A program made the translations under genes and the position numbers. The notes beneath the pieces were generated by a model. The model was not told the DNA's origin. It did not search any database and was given only the letters and a program-made list of their open reading frames with translations. A stretch of 64,000 nucleotides of DNA from Sphingomonas sp. Leaf339 (GTDB lineage Bacteria > Pseudomonadota > Alphaproteobacteria > Sphingomonadales > Sphingomonadaceae): the NCBI RefSeq assembly GCF_001426195.1, contig NZ_LMRS01000045.1:124548-188547 (forward strand), read 5' to 3'. Within the stretch, counting starts at the first letter, position 1. Each line of letters begins with the position of its first letter. Shown here one piece after another: positions 1-9,542 of the stretch.

Positions 1-2081
1 CGCAGTCGATGGGCTGCATCGTCCGCACCGCCGGGCTTCAGCGCACCAAGGTCGAGATCAAGCGCGACTTCGATTACCTTGCCCGCCTGTGGGACGAGAT
101 CCGCGAAAAGACGCTGACGTCGGCCGCGCCCGCGCTGGTTTACGGCGACAGCGACCTGATGAAGCGCGCGATCCGCGATATCTATAACAAGGATATCGAC
201 GAGGTGATCGTCGAGGGCGAGGAGGGATATCGTCAGGCCAAGGATTTCATGCGCCTGCTGATGCCCAGCCACGCCAAGAAGGTGAAACAGTACGCCGACG
301 CCGTGCCGCTGTTCCAGCGCGCGCACGTCGAGGACCAGTTGGCGGCGATGTACAATCCCGTCGTCCAGCTGAAATCAGGCGGCTATCTGGTCATCAACCC
401 AACCGAGGCGCTGGTGTCGATCGACATCAACTCTGGCCGGTCGACCCGCGAACACAATATCGAACAGACCGCCACCGCGACCAATCTGGAAGCGGCGCAG
501 GAAATCGCCCGTCAGTTGCGCCTGCGCGACATGGCCGGCCTGGTCGTGATCGATTTCATCGACATGGATCACTCGTCCAACGTCCGTAAGGTCGAAAAGG
601 CGATGAAGGACGCGCTGAAGAACGATCGCGCCCGCATCCAGGTCGGCCGCATCTCGTCGTTCGGCCTGATGGAGATGAGCCGCCAGCGCCTGCGCACCGG
701 CGTGCTGGAAGCATCGACCCGCGCCTGCCCGCATTGCGAAGGCACCGGCCTTGTCCGCACCGCCTCGTCCGCCGGCCTGTCGGCGCTGCGCCTGCTCGAA
801 GAGGAAGCCGCACGCGGTCGCGGTTCGCTGCTCACGCTGCGCGCCAGCCATGAAGCAACGATCTACGTCCTCAACCGCAAGCGGGCCGACATCGCGGAGG
901 TCGAGGATCGTTACGGCGTGACGATCGAGATCGTCCCCGATCGCGAGGAAGAGGGCGCGCACATGACGGTCGAGGCCAGTGGCCCGCCGCCGGCGCACGC
1001 CCCCAAGATCGACGAACTCGTCATGGACGAGGAAGAGGACGATTACATCGAGGAGCCCGAGGTCGAGGAAGAGGAGATCGAGGAGGAGGTCGCCCAGGCC
1101 ACCGTCCGCGCTCCCCGCGAACCGCGCGAACCCCGTGAAGCCCGCAGCGACGATGACGGCGAAGGCCGCGGCAAGCGCCGCCGCCGCCGTCGCGGTCGTC
1201 GCGGTCGCCCGCATCCCGAAGGCGGATCGGCGGAAGGTGAACAGCCCGAACTGGCCGAGGGCGAGCAGGGTGAGAACGATCAGGCCGATATCGACACCGC
1301 CGATCAGACCGATGGCGATGACGATACGGTGGAAACCGGCGAATTCGCCGGTGAGCAGCCGGCCGAGGGTGAAACCGGCGGTCGTCGCCGGCGTGGCCGT
1401 CGGGGTCGTCGCGGCGGTCGTCGTGGTGATACCATGGCCGATGCCCCGGTCGCCAATGACGACGATCAGGCCGTCGTCGAGACGCCGGCCGAGGCGGCCG
1501 ATGCCAGCGACGCCGGTCCGGTTGCCGATCCGCTCGCCCTGCCGACCCCGGCACCGGTCGCGGTGATCGTCCAGCCCGCCGTCGAGGCAGAGGAAGCGGC
1601 GCCCAAGACGCGTCGTCGTCCCCGCGCCCGTGCTGCCGCGCCGGAAACGGTCGCCGAGGCCCCGGCGCCGGTAACGGCACCCGCCGTCGAGGACGTCGCC
1701 GAGCCGGCCCCCGCCAAGCCACGCCGATCGCGTCGCAAGGCAGCCGACGCGACCGTCGAGGCACCTGCCGAAGTTGCAGCGGAGCCCGCCACCCCGACCG
1801 AGGAAGAGGCAGCCCCCAAGCCGCGTCGCGGTCGTCGCAAGGCGTCGGAGACGGAAACCGTCGCCGCACCGGCCGCCAAGCCAAAGGCACGGACGCCCCG
1901 CGCTGCCAAGCCGGCAGCGGCAGCGGCAGCGGTCGCGGTCGCGGAAGCAACACCGGCCGCTGAACCGGAGCCGGAGCCAATGACCGCGGCCGACCCTGCA
2001 CTGACCGGTGGCGAGGGTGAGCCGGACGATCAGTCCGGCGGCCCGCGCCGCGGCTGGTGGCAGCGTACATTCGGCGCCTGA
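1..2081 (+). CDS. rne: Ribonuclease E/G, 5'-truncated by the window edge
   Basis: Endoribonuclease that starts mRNA decay and rRNA/tRNA processing and scaffolds the degradosome. The frame is open to the window edge, so the S1 RNA-binding start is missing. Counting from the first internal Met (position 9), the catalytic DNase I-like motif VSIDINSG (Asp139) and the VVIDFIDMD motif (Asp182) are present. The Zn-link CPHCEGTG (Cys239, Cys242), which joins dimers in RNase E, follows. From about residue 330 the protein becomes acidic, then alternates Arg-rich blocks ([26 protein letters not shown]) with Ala/Pro/Glu-rich linkers, as expected of a disordered RNA- and protein-binding tail. It ends RRGWWQRTFGA. 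A strong terminator follows. Confident as RNase E/G; RNase E is favoured over RNase G by the long tail. Confidence 0.95.
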   Translation, partial: QSMGCIVRTAGLQRTKVEIKRDFDYLARLWDEIREKTLTSAAPALVYGDSDLMKRAIRDIYNKDIDEVIVEGEEGYRQAKDFMRLLMPSHAKKVKQYADAVPLFQRAHVEDQLAAMYNPVVQLKSGGYLVINPTEALVSIDINSGRSTREHNIEQTATATNLEAAQEIARQLRLRDMAGLVVIDFIDMDHSSNVRKVEKAMKDALKNDRARIQVGRISSFGLMEMSRQRLRTGVLEASTRACPHCEGTGLVRTASSAGLSALRLLEEEAARGRGSLLTLRASHEATIYVLNRKRADIAEVEDRYGVTIEIVPDREEEGAHMTVEASGPPPAHAPKIDELVMDEEEDDYIEEPEVEEEEIEEEVAQATVRAPREPREPREARSDDDGEGRGKRRRRRRGRRGRPHPEGGSAEGEQPELAEGEQGENDQADIDTADQTDGDDDTVETGEFAGEQPAEGETGGRRRRGRRGRRGGRRGDTMADAPVANDDDQAVVETPAEAADASDAGPVADPLALPTPAPVAVIVQPAVEAEEAAPKTRRRPRARAAAPETVAEAPAPVTAPAVEDVAEPAPAKPRRSRRKAADATVEAPAEVAAEPATPTEEEAAPKPRRGRRKASETETVAAPAAKPKARTPRAAKPAAAAAAVAVAEATPAAEPEPEPMTAADPALTGGEGEPDDQSGGPRRGWWQRTFGA

Positions 2082-2088
2082 TCGAACA

Positions 2089-2126
2089 GGGGCACGTCCG
2101 ATACCCGGACGTGCCCCTTTTCTTTT
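2089..2126 (+). terminator. Rho-independent terminator of rne
   Basis: Perfect 12-bp stem (2089-2100 with 2106-2117), a 5-nt loop, then a T-rich run TTTTCTTTTT. It lies 8 bases after the rne stop. Confidence 0.92.
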
Positions 2127-2223
2127 TCGCTGCCCAGTCGCTGCCCTTCACATCCCGTTCAGCGCGCGAACCGCATCGGCCGGCGTTGATCCGACATCCC
2201 GTTTGGCCGATAGACCCGCAGAC

Positions 2224-3576
2224 ATGAAGCGTTCCGCCGCCCGCCTCCCCGCCCTGCTGATCGGCGCGCTGTTCTGGGCGCAGCCGGCCGCCGCGCAATC
2301 GATCCTGCGCGACGCCGAAACCGAAGCGATGTTTCAGGACATGTCCACCGGCATCGTGAAGGCCGCCGGGCTCGACCCGCGCTTCGTCAAAGTCATCCTC
2401 ATCAACGATGACTCAATCAACGCCTTCGTCGTCGGCGGGCAGGTCGTCTATGTCCATTCGGGCCTGATCCAGGCGGCCGACAACGCCAACGAGGTGCAGG
2501 GCGTGATCGCCCACGAACTCGGCCATATCGCCGACGGCCATGTCATCTCCGGCGAAGCGGCGCAGAAACCCGCGCTCGCGATGACCATCCTGTCGATGGT
2601 GCTGGGGCTGGGCGCTATGGCGGCGGGCGGCGGCGCGGCGGGCGCGGGCATCATGGCGATGGGCCAGCAGGCGGCGATGGGCCAGTATCTGGCTTTCAAC
2701 CGCACGCAGGAGGCGACCGCCGATGCCTCGGCGATCCGTTATCTCGCCACCGCCGGCCTGTCCGGTCGCGGCATGCTCAGCTTCTTCAAGAAGCTCCAGC
2801 GCCAGGAACTGCGCTATCGCGGCCAGATCGATCCGTTCATGCAGAGCCATCCGCTGTCGGGCGAGCGCATCGCTAACTTGACCGCCGACGTGCAGGCATC
2901 GCCCGCTTACAACGCCAAACCCGATCCCGCGCTCGAAGACCGCTTCCGCCGCGTGAAGGCCAAGCTGGAAGGCTTCGTGATGCCGCCCGAGCGCACGTTG
3001 CAGGATTATCCGGAAACCGACCGGACCATCTACGGCCATTATGCGCGCGCCTATGCCTATCACAAGGGCGGTTACCCGGACAAAGCCGATGCCGAGGCGA
3101 ACGCGCTGGTCGCCGCCAAGCCCGGTGATCCCTATTTCCAGGAGATCCAGGGTCAGATCCTGCTGGAGGCGGGCCGCCCCCGCGACGCACTGGTTCCCCT
3201 GCGCGCCGCGACCGAGGGGTCGCGTAACAACCCGCTGATCGCCACCACCTTTGGCCATGCGCTGATCGCGACCGAGGACAAGGCGAACGTGCCCGAGGCG
3301 ATCCGCGTGCTGCGCGTCGCCACCCAGCGTGACGACGACAATCCATGGGCGTGGATTCAACTCGGCACCGCCTATGAAATGACCGGTGACGAGGCGCGGG
3401 CCGCGCTGGCCACCGCCGAACGTGCCAGCATTGTGGGCGATGCGCGTACCGCCGTCGCCTCCGCGAAATACGCGATGGCCAACATTCCCGCCAACACGCC
3501 GGACTGGATCCGCGCACAGGACATTGCAATGACTTCAGGAGACGCCGCCGCGAACCAGAAGCGCAAGCGCCGATGA
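2224..3576 (+). CDS. M48 family metalloprotease with TPR domain (BepA/YfgC-like)
   Basis: Zinc metalloprotease of the envelope. The start at 2224 gives a clear signal peptide (MKRSAARLP, a hydrophobic run, cleavage near AAA-QS); the open frame extends further upstream but that part looks non-coding. The HELGH zinc motif is at residues 97-101 and the third ligand is probably Glu163 in NRTQEATAD. A Gly/Ala/Met-rich hydrophobic stretch (about 117-150) sits between them. The C-terminal half (about 260-445) is helical and TPR-like. At about 450 residues it matches the BepA family, which in E. coli helps assemble or degrade outer-membrane proteins such as LptD. It overlaps the next gene by ATGA and so is translationally coupled to a DsbA-like protein. 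Family call firm; role is inference. Confidence 0.9.
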   Translation: MKRSAARLPALLIGALFWAQPAAAQSILRDAETEAMFQDMSTGIVKAAGLDPRFVKVILINDDSINAFVVGGQVVYVHSGLIQAADNANEVQGVIAHELGHIADGHVISGEAAQKPALAMTILSMVLGLGAMAAGGGAAGAGIMAMGQQAAMGQYLAFNRTQEATADASAIRYLATAGLSGRGMLSFFKKLQRQELRYRGQIDPFMQSHPLSGERIANLTADVQASPAYNAKPDPALEDRFRRVKAKLEGFVMPPERTLQDYPETDRTIYGHYARAYAYHKGGYPDKADAEANALVAAKPGDPYFQEIQGQILLEAGRPRDALVPLRAATEGSRNNPLIATTFGHALIATEDKANVPEAIRVLRVATQRDDDNPWAWIQLGTAYEMTGDEARAALATAERASIVGDARTAVASAKYAMANIPANTPDWIRAQDIAMTSGDAAANQKRKRR

Positions 3577-4270
3577 CCCGCTGGACCATCGCCCTGGTGG
3601 CGCTTGCCGGCGGCCTCGTCGGCGGCGGCGCCGTCTTTGGACTGGGTCAGGCGGGGGGCGCCGGCACCGACGTCCGCACCTATCTGCTCGCCCATCCCGA
3701 GGTGATCCCGGAGGCGATGCAGAAATTGCAGGATCGCGAGGCCGGCGCCTCCGTCGCCGCCAACCGCCCCGCGATCGTCACACCGTTTGCCAGCGCGTGG
3801 GCGGGCAATCCGAAGGGCGATGTCACGCTGGTCGAATATTACGACTATAATTGCGGGTATTGCCGCGCCAGTTTGCCGATGATCCATCAGTTGATCGAGC
3901 GCGACCCGAAGCTGCGCGTGGTGTTTCGTGAGCTGCCGATCCTGGCCGATACCAGCCGCAGCGCCGCTCGCATCAGTCTGGTCGCCGCGCTCCAAGGCAA
4001 ATTTACCGCCTTCCATGACGCGCTCTATGCGGGCGGTCGCGTGTCGGAGGCGACCATTGCCGCCGCCGCGAAGACCGCCGGCGTCGACCCCAGCCAGATC
4101 GCCAGCGTCGCGCCGAAGGTCGATGCGGAGATCGCCAAGAACATGGAAACCGCCGCCCGCCTCGGCGTCAGCGGCACGCCCGCCTGGGTCGTCGGCGATC
4201 GCATCCTGTCGGGCGCGTTGCCGATCGAGGAACTGGAACGCGCCATCGCCGCTGCTCGTTCGGGCGCCGC

Positions 4271-4274
<4 letters not shown>
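3573..4274 (+). CDS. DsbA family thiol:disulfide oxidoreductase
   Basis: Periplasmic thioredoxin-fold protein of 233 residues. The N-terminus is an uncleaved-looking signal anchor (about residues 5-26, Gly/Ala-rich with no obvious cleavage site). The redox motif is CGYC (Cys94, Cys97) in the context YDYNCGYCR, and the cis-proline loop is GTP (Pro203). This arrangement (long N-terminal helix, then CxxC, then an inserted helical region) is typical of DsbA/BdbD/Com1-type proteins. It overlaps both neighbours by 4 nt (ATGA), so all four genes of this unit are probably one transcript. Substrates are unknown; cooperation with the upstream BepA-like protease in disulfide-dependent outer-membrane protein folding is a plausible inference. 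Confidence 0.9.
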
Positions 4275-5211
<937 letters not shown>

Positions 5212-5215
<4 letters not shown>

Positions 5216-5973
5216 ACCTGCACGGCATCTGGGCGATCTATCGCTTTGAAATGGCGCGCTTCGGCCGGACGATCTGGACCAGCCTGCTCGTCCCGGTCAT
5301 CACCACCTCGCTCTATTTCATCGTGTTCGGTTCCGCGATCGGCAGCCAGATGCGGGAGGTGTCAGGCATCCCGTACGGCGCGTTCATCGTGCCCGGCCTG
5401 ATGCTGCTGGCGATCTTTTCGGAAAGCATCCTGAACGCGTCGCTCGGGATCTACATGCCCAAATTCACCGGCACGATTTACGAGATCCTGTCGGCGCCGC
5501 TGTCACCGCTGGAAACCGTGCTGGGTTACGTCGGCGCGGCTACGACCAAATCGGTGCTGATCGGCCTCGTCATCTTCGCCACCGCGCATCTGTTCGTCGA
5601 TTTGCCGGTGGCGCATCCCCTGCTCGCCTTCGGCTTCCTGGTGCTGGTCGCCGCCAGCTTCTGCCTGTTCGGGTTCACGATCGGCATCTGGGCGAAGGGG
5701 TTCGAGCAATTGCAGGTCATCCCGCTGCTCGTCGTCACGCCGCTGACGTTCCTTGGCGGCGCCTTCTATTCGGTCACGATCCTGCCCGAACCGTGGCGCA
5801 CGATCACGCTGTTCAACCCCGTCGTGTACCTCATCAACGGCTTCCGCTGGACCTTCTTCGACACCAGCGACGTCGCCGTCGGCATCAGCCTGACTGTGAC
5901 GATCGCGTTTTTGCTCGCCTGCCTCGCCGCCATCACCCTGATCTTTCGTACCGGCTGGCGCCTGAAGAGCTGA
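5212..5973 (+). CDS. ABC-2 type transporter permease (YadH/NodJ-like)
   Basis: Membrane subunit of the exporter, 253 residues with about six hydrophobic segments. The central [15 protein letters not shown] region and the [12 protein letters not shown] segment resemble the ABC2 membrane signature of NodJ/YadH permeases. Start fixed by the ATGA overlap with the ATPase gene. Last gene of the 2224-5973 unit; the convergent CPBP gene ends 75 nt away with no clear terminator between. Confidence 0.92.
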
Positions 5974-6015
5974 CGACTGATCGGTTTTCGTCACGCGAAC
6001 CCAAATCTTTTACTG

Positions 6016-6037
6016 CTTCGCGTCTTTGCGTGAAAAT
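6016..6037 (+). repeat. Short intergenic repeat, TTCGCGTCTTTGCGTGAA type, copy 1
   Basis: 22-nt motif in the gap between the convergent exporter and CPBP genes. It matches 20 of 22 bases with 41486-41507. It is itself an imperfect direct repeat (TTCGCGTC/TTTGCGTG). Confidence 0.6.
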
Positions 6038-6048
6038 CGCGACCAGCC

Positions 6049-6738
6049 TTACCGGCGATCCTCCGACAGCCATCCCGGCGACAGCGCCGGCCACACCACC
6101 AGCCCGTTCAGATCGATCAGCGCGTGGATCAGCACCACCAGCCACAGCGCCCCGCTCATCAGATATACGGACGCCATCACCCCGCCGAACAGCGTCGTCG
6201 CAACCATTCCGCGCCATCCCTGATACCGGTGCAGCGCCCCGAACAGCAGCGTCGCGACGGCGAATCCCGCCAGCGCATTTCCCGTCACCAACGTCACCAG
6301 CAGCGGCAGTATCAGCCGAAAGAACGGCTCCTCCGTCCCCCCCGCGACGACGGCGATCGCGGCACCCAAGGGCAGCTCGGCGCGATTGCGCGGCGTCAGC
6401 GCGCCCGGCTTGCCGATCGGCCGCGCGCCCCGCTGCGCCCGCACCGCCGCCACGACCAGCCCAATCATGATACCCGCCAGGGCGCCGATCATCAGATCGA
6501 CCGGCTCCATCACCGGCAGCCAGGCCCGCAAACGCTCGAACTCCGCCGGCATCACCCACAGCGCATCGATCCGGCCCAGCACCGCTAGCACCACGACGAC
6601 CGGCACCGCAAAGCCCAGCATCGCCCGCCGCATCCACCGAACATAGCGCGCCACCCGGTCGACCAGCCGGCCGCGTGCCCGCACGAACCAACACAGCGCT
6701 GCCAGCACCCCGGCCAGCAGCGCGAGCGCCATCATCAT
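6049..6738 (-). CDS. CPBP family intramembrane glutamic endopeptidase (Abi/CAAX-like)
   Basis: Polytopic membrane protein of 229 residues with the CPBP/Abi signature: EExxxR as TEEPFFR (Glu136, Glu137, Arg141), then FGALH (His170) and HALIDLNG (His205). These residues form the active site in Rce1-type proteases. The start is set by the ATGA overlap with the glpX stop (ATG 6738-6736, TGA 6737-6735). Coupling to glpX is odd, since these proteases usually act on membrane or prenylated peptides. Family call good; substrate unknown. Confidence 0.87.
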   Translation of the reverse strand: MMMALALLAGVLAALCWFVRARGRLVDRVARYVRWMRRAMLGFAVPVVVVLAVLGRIDALWVMPAEFERLRAWLPVMEPVDLMIGALAGIMIGLVVAAVRAQRGARPIGKPGALTPRNRAELPLGAAIAVVAGGTEEPFFRLILPLLVTLVTGNALAGFAVATLLFGALHRYQGWRGMVATTLFGGVMASVYLMSGALWLVVLIHALIDLNGLVVWPALSPGWLSEDRR

Positions 6739-7700
6739 CCCTGCCGGTGCTCGCCCTTCACCCAGCGCACCGTGCCCGACGAGGCGCGCATCACGACGCT
6801 CTCGGTCGTCATCATGCCGCCCTTGCGCTTCACGCCTTCCAGCAGCGATCCGTCGGTCACGCCGGTCGCCGCGAAGATGCAATCGCCGCGCGCCAGTTCG
6901 GTCAGGTCATATTGCTTGTCGAGATCGGTCACGCCCCACTTCGCCGCACGTCCGCGCTCGTCGTCGTTGCGGAACAACAGCCGCCCCTTGAACTGCCCGC
7001 CGACGCAGCGCAGCGCCGCACACGCCAGCACACCCTCCGGCGCGCCGCCCGATCCCATATAGATGTCGATCGTGGTATCCGGGTTGGTCGTCGCGATCAC
7101 GCCTGCAACGTCGCCGTCGCCGATCAGCATCACGCCGCAACCGACCGCGCGCAGTTCCGCGATCATCGCCTCGTGCCGCGGCCGATCCAGCACGCACACG
7201 ATGATGTCGCGCGGATCGACGCCCTTGGCCTTGGCCACTGCGCAGACATTCTCGGTCGGGGTACGATCGAGGTCGATGATCCCCTCCGGATAGCCCGGCC
7301 CCACCGCGATCTTGTCCATGTACACGTCGGGCGCATTCAACAGCCCGCCCTTTTCCGCGATCGCCAGCACCGCCAGGCTGTTGGGGCCGGCGGTGGCGCA
7401 GATCGTCGTGCCTTCCAGCGGATCGAGCGCGATGTCGATCGCGGGGCCGTTGCCGGTGCCGACCTTTTCACCGATGAACAGCATCGGCGCTTCGTCGCGC
7501 TCGCCCTCGCCGATCACGACGGTGCCATCCATGTCGAGTTCGTTCAGCGCGGCGCGCATCGCCTCGACCGCCGCGGCGTCCGCCGCCTTCTCGTCACCGC
7601 GCCCGACCAGCGGCAGGCACGCGATCGCCGCCGCCTCGGTCACCCGCACCATTTCGAGGACGAGAACGCGGTCGAGTACGGAGCTGGGCGTCGCGGTCAT
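6735..7700 (-). CDS. glpX: Fructose-1,6-bisphosphatase class II
   Basis: Hydrolyses fructose-1,6-bisphosphate to fructose-6-phosphate in gluconeogenesis; Mg/Mn-dependent cytoplasmic enzyme. Its 321 residues fit the family. Visible motifs are GEGERDEAPMLFIGE near the N-terminus, the metal/phosphate motif ALDPLEGTT, and the GSGGAPEGV loop. SD-like GGAGAC precedes the ATG. Downstream, the CPBP gene overlaps its stop. A direct repeat (AACACGTT-AAACACGT) lies 30-50 nt upstream and could be an operator, but nothing proves it. Confidence 0.95.
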   Translation of the reverse strand: MTATPSSVLDRVLVLEMVRVTEAAAIACLPLVGRGDEKAADAAAVEAMRAALNELDMDGTVVIGEGERDEAPMLFIGEKVGTGNGPAIDIALDPLEGTTICATAGPNSLAVLAIAEKGGLLNAPDVYMDKIAVGPGYPEGIIDLDRTPTENVCAVAKAKGVDPRDIIVCVLDRPRHEAMIAELRAVGCGVMLIGDGDVAGVIATTNPDTTIDIYMGSGGAPEGVLACAALRCVGGQFKGRLLFRNDDERGRAAKWGVTDLDKQYDLTELARGDCIFAATGVTDGSLLEGVKRKGGMMTTESVVMRASSGTVRWVKGEHRQG

Positions 7701-7873
7701 GGAAGTCTCCTCGGCAGGGCCGGTTTGTTGAACACGTTAAACACGTGGATAGGCGACGCGCCCGTCAAGGGCAACCCGGTGCAGACACGACGAACCAACC
7801 GCCGCGACTGGATCGCGACGGATGACAGCATCCACCTGCCCTCGATCTTTCCGCCGAACGACGGCCGTCGATG

Positions 7874-8707
7874 TCAGTCCCGCAGCAATTCGTTGATGCT
7901 TGTCTTCGACCGTGTCTGCGCGTCCACCCGCTTCACGATGACCGCGCAATACAGCCCCGGCTTGCCGTCGCCGCCGCCCAGCGTCCCCGGCACGACCACC
8001 GAATAGGCCGGCACCTCGCCCTTGAAGACCTCACCCGTCGCGCGGTCGACGATCTTGGTCGATGCGCCCAGATACACGCCCATCGACAGCACCGCGCCCT
8101 CGCCCACGCGAACGCCCTCGGCCACTTCGGCGCGCGCACCGATGAACGCGCCGTCGCCGATGATGACCGGGTCCGCCTGCAACGGTTCCAGCACGCCGCC
8201 GATACCCGCGCCGCCCGATACGTGCACGCCCTTGCCGATCTGCGCGCACGACCCGACGGTCGCCCACGCATCGATCATCGATCCCTCACCGACATAGGCG
8301 CCGATGTTGACGAAGCTCGGCAACAACACCGCGCCCTTGCCGATAAAGGCACCGCGCCGCACGATGCTGCCCGGCACCGCGCGGAAACCCGCGCTGCGGA
8401 ACTCGGCCTCGGACCAGCCGGCGAACTTCGACGGCACCTTGTCGAACCAGTGGCCCGCACCGGGACCGCCATCGATCAGCACATTGTCGTTCAGCCGGAA
8501 CGACAGCAACACCGCCTTCTTCAGCCACTGGTTGACCCGCCAGCCGTCTCCATTCGGCTCCGCCACCCGCGCCGTGCCCGCGTCGAGCATCGCCAGCGCT
8601 GTCTCCACCGCGTCGCGCGTCGCGCCTTTGGTGTCGAAACCCAGCGCGGCGCGGTCTTCCCAGGCGGCGTCGATGGTGGTGGCCAGATCGCCAGCGTGCT
8701 CGGTCAT
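7874..8707 (-). CDS. dapD: 2,3,4,5-tetrahydropyridine-2,6-dicarboxylate N-succinyltransferase
   Basis: Lysine/diaminopimelate pathway: transfers succinyl from succinyl-CoA to tetrahydrodipicolinate. The 277 residues (E. coli enzyme 274) end in a left-handed beta-helix built from hexapeptide repeats ([36 protein letters not shown]). The start at 8707 is chosen because its ATG overlaps the stop of the upstream nucleotidase (ATGA); nine further upstream codons are open but would lie inside that gene. Confidence 0.96.
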   Translation of the reverse strand: MTEHAGDLATTIDAAWEDRAALGFDTKGATRDAVETALAMLDAGTARVAEPNGDGWRVNQWLKKAVLLSFRLNDNVLIDGGPGAGHWFDKVPSKFAGWSEAEFRSAGFRAVPGSIVRRGAFIGKGAVLLPSFVNIGAYVGEGSMIDAWATVGSCAQIGKGVHVSGGAGIGGVLEPLQADPVIIGDGAFIGARAEVAEGVRVGEGAVLSMGVYLGASTKIVDRATGEVFKGEVPAYSVVVPGTLGGGDGKPGLYCAVIVKRVDAQTRSKTSINELLRD

Positions 8708-9369
8708 GCGGTCTCCAGAATATGATGCAGCCACGGGTTCAGCTCGTGGATATGAAAATCGATGAAGCTGCGATCGACGTCGCTCGCCTGTTCGGAGCCG
8801 TTATCGACCCACACGGTCGTCATGCCGATCGCCTTGGCCGGTTTCAGGTTCCGCGCCATGTCCTCGACGAACAGGCTTTCGGCCGGATCGATATCGAACG
8901 CCGCGCACAGCCCCGCATAGGCTTCCGGCTGCGGCTTGGGGCGGAGGTTCATCGAATGGATGTCGTGCACACCTTCGAAACTGCCGCCCAGCCCCAGCCG
9001 CTCCAGCACCTTCAACGCATAGGGCCGGTCGCCATTGGTGAACACGATCTTGCGCCCCGGTAGCCGCGCAAGGGCTGCGGCGAGTGGCGCATCCGCCTCC
9101 AGCACGTCCATCTCGATATCGTGAACATAATCGAGGAACGCGTACGGATCGACGTTATGTTCGGTCATCAGTCCGGCCAGCGTCGTGCCATGGCCCAGGA
9201 AATATTCCTTCTGGATGCGTCGCGCCTCGATCCGGTCCACCTGCAACAGGTCGGCGACGAACGACGTCATCCGCGTATCGATATGCGCGAACAGGTCCGC
9301 GCTCGCCGGATACAGCGTGTTGTCGAGGTCGAATATCCAGTTGCGGACATAGGCAAGGCGCTCGATCAT
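8704..9369 (-). CDS. Pyrimidine 5'-nucleotidase (HAD superfamily, SDT1-like)
   Basis: HAD phosphatase of 221 residues. Motif I is FDLDNTLY near the start, motif II is VFTNGDR, and motif IV is [12 protein letters not shown]. The DNTLYP signature and short helical cap are typical of the SDT1/pyrimidine 5'-nucleotidase group. The start at MIERLAYV is preferred because motif I then lies about 15 residues in; the 21 extra upstream codons are Arg/Pro-rich and look non-coding. Four-base overlap with dapD. Confidence 0.87.
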   Translation of the reverse strand: MIERLAYVRNWIFDLDNTLYPASADLFAHIDTRMTSFVADLLQVDRIEARRIQKEYFLGHGTTLAGLMTEHNVDPYAFLDYVHDIEMDVLEADAPLAAALARLPGRKIVFTNGDRPYALKVLERLGLGGSFEGVHDIHSMNLRPKPQPEAYAGLCAAFDIDPAESLFVEDMARNLKPAKAIGMTTVWVDNGSEQASDVDRSFIDFHIHELNPWLHHILETA

Positions 9370-9542
9370 TGCCGCGCGCAATAGGCAAGCGCGCGGGTGC
9401 GGGCAAGGCGATCCCGCCCGGCGATGATGCATCGGTGACGCATCGATGACACGGCCAACCGAGTGCCGGCCCGCTTGGATGAACCATGGATTAAGGGTAT
9501 CGCCCTATCATCGCATAGAATCCCCCCGGAGTGACGTGGCGT

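Noticed and set aside
1021..2298. 425-codon minus-strand frame over the RNase E tail
   Set aside because: Low-complexity mirror of the repetitive tail and terminator.
6675..8006. 443-codon plus-strand frame over glpX
   Set aside because: Shadow of glpX and its promoter region.
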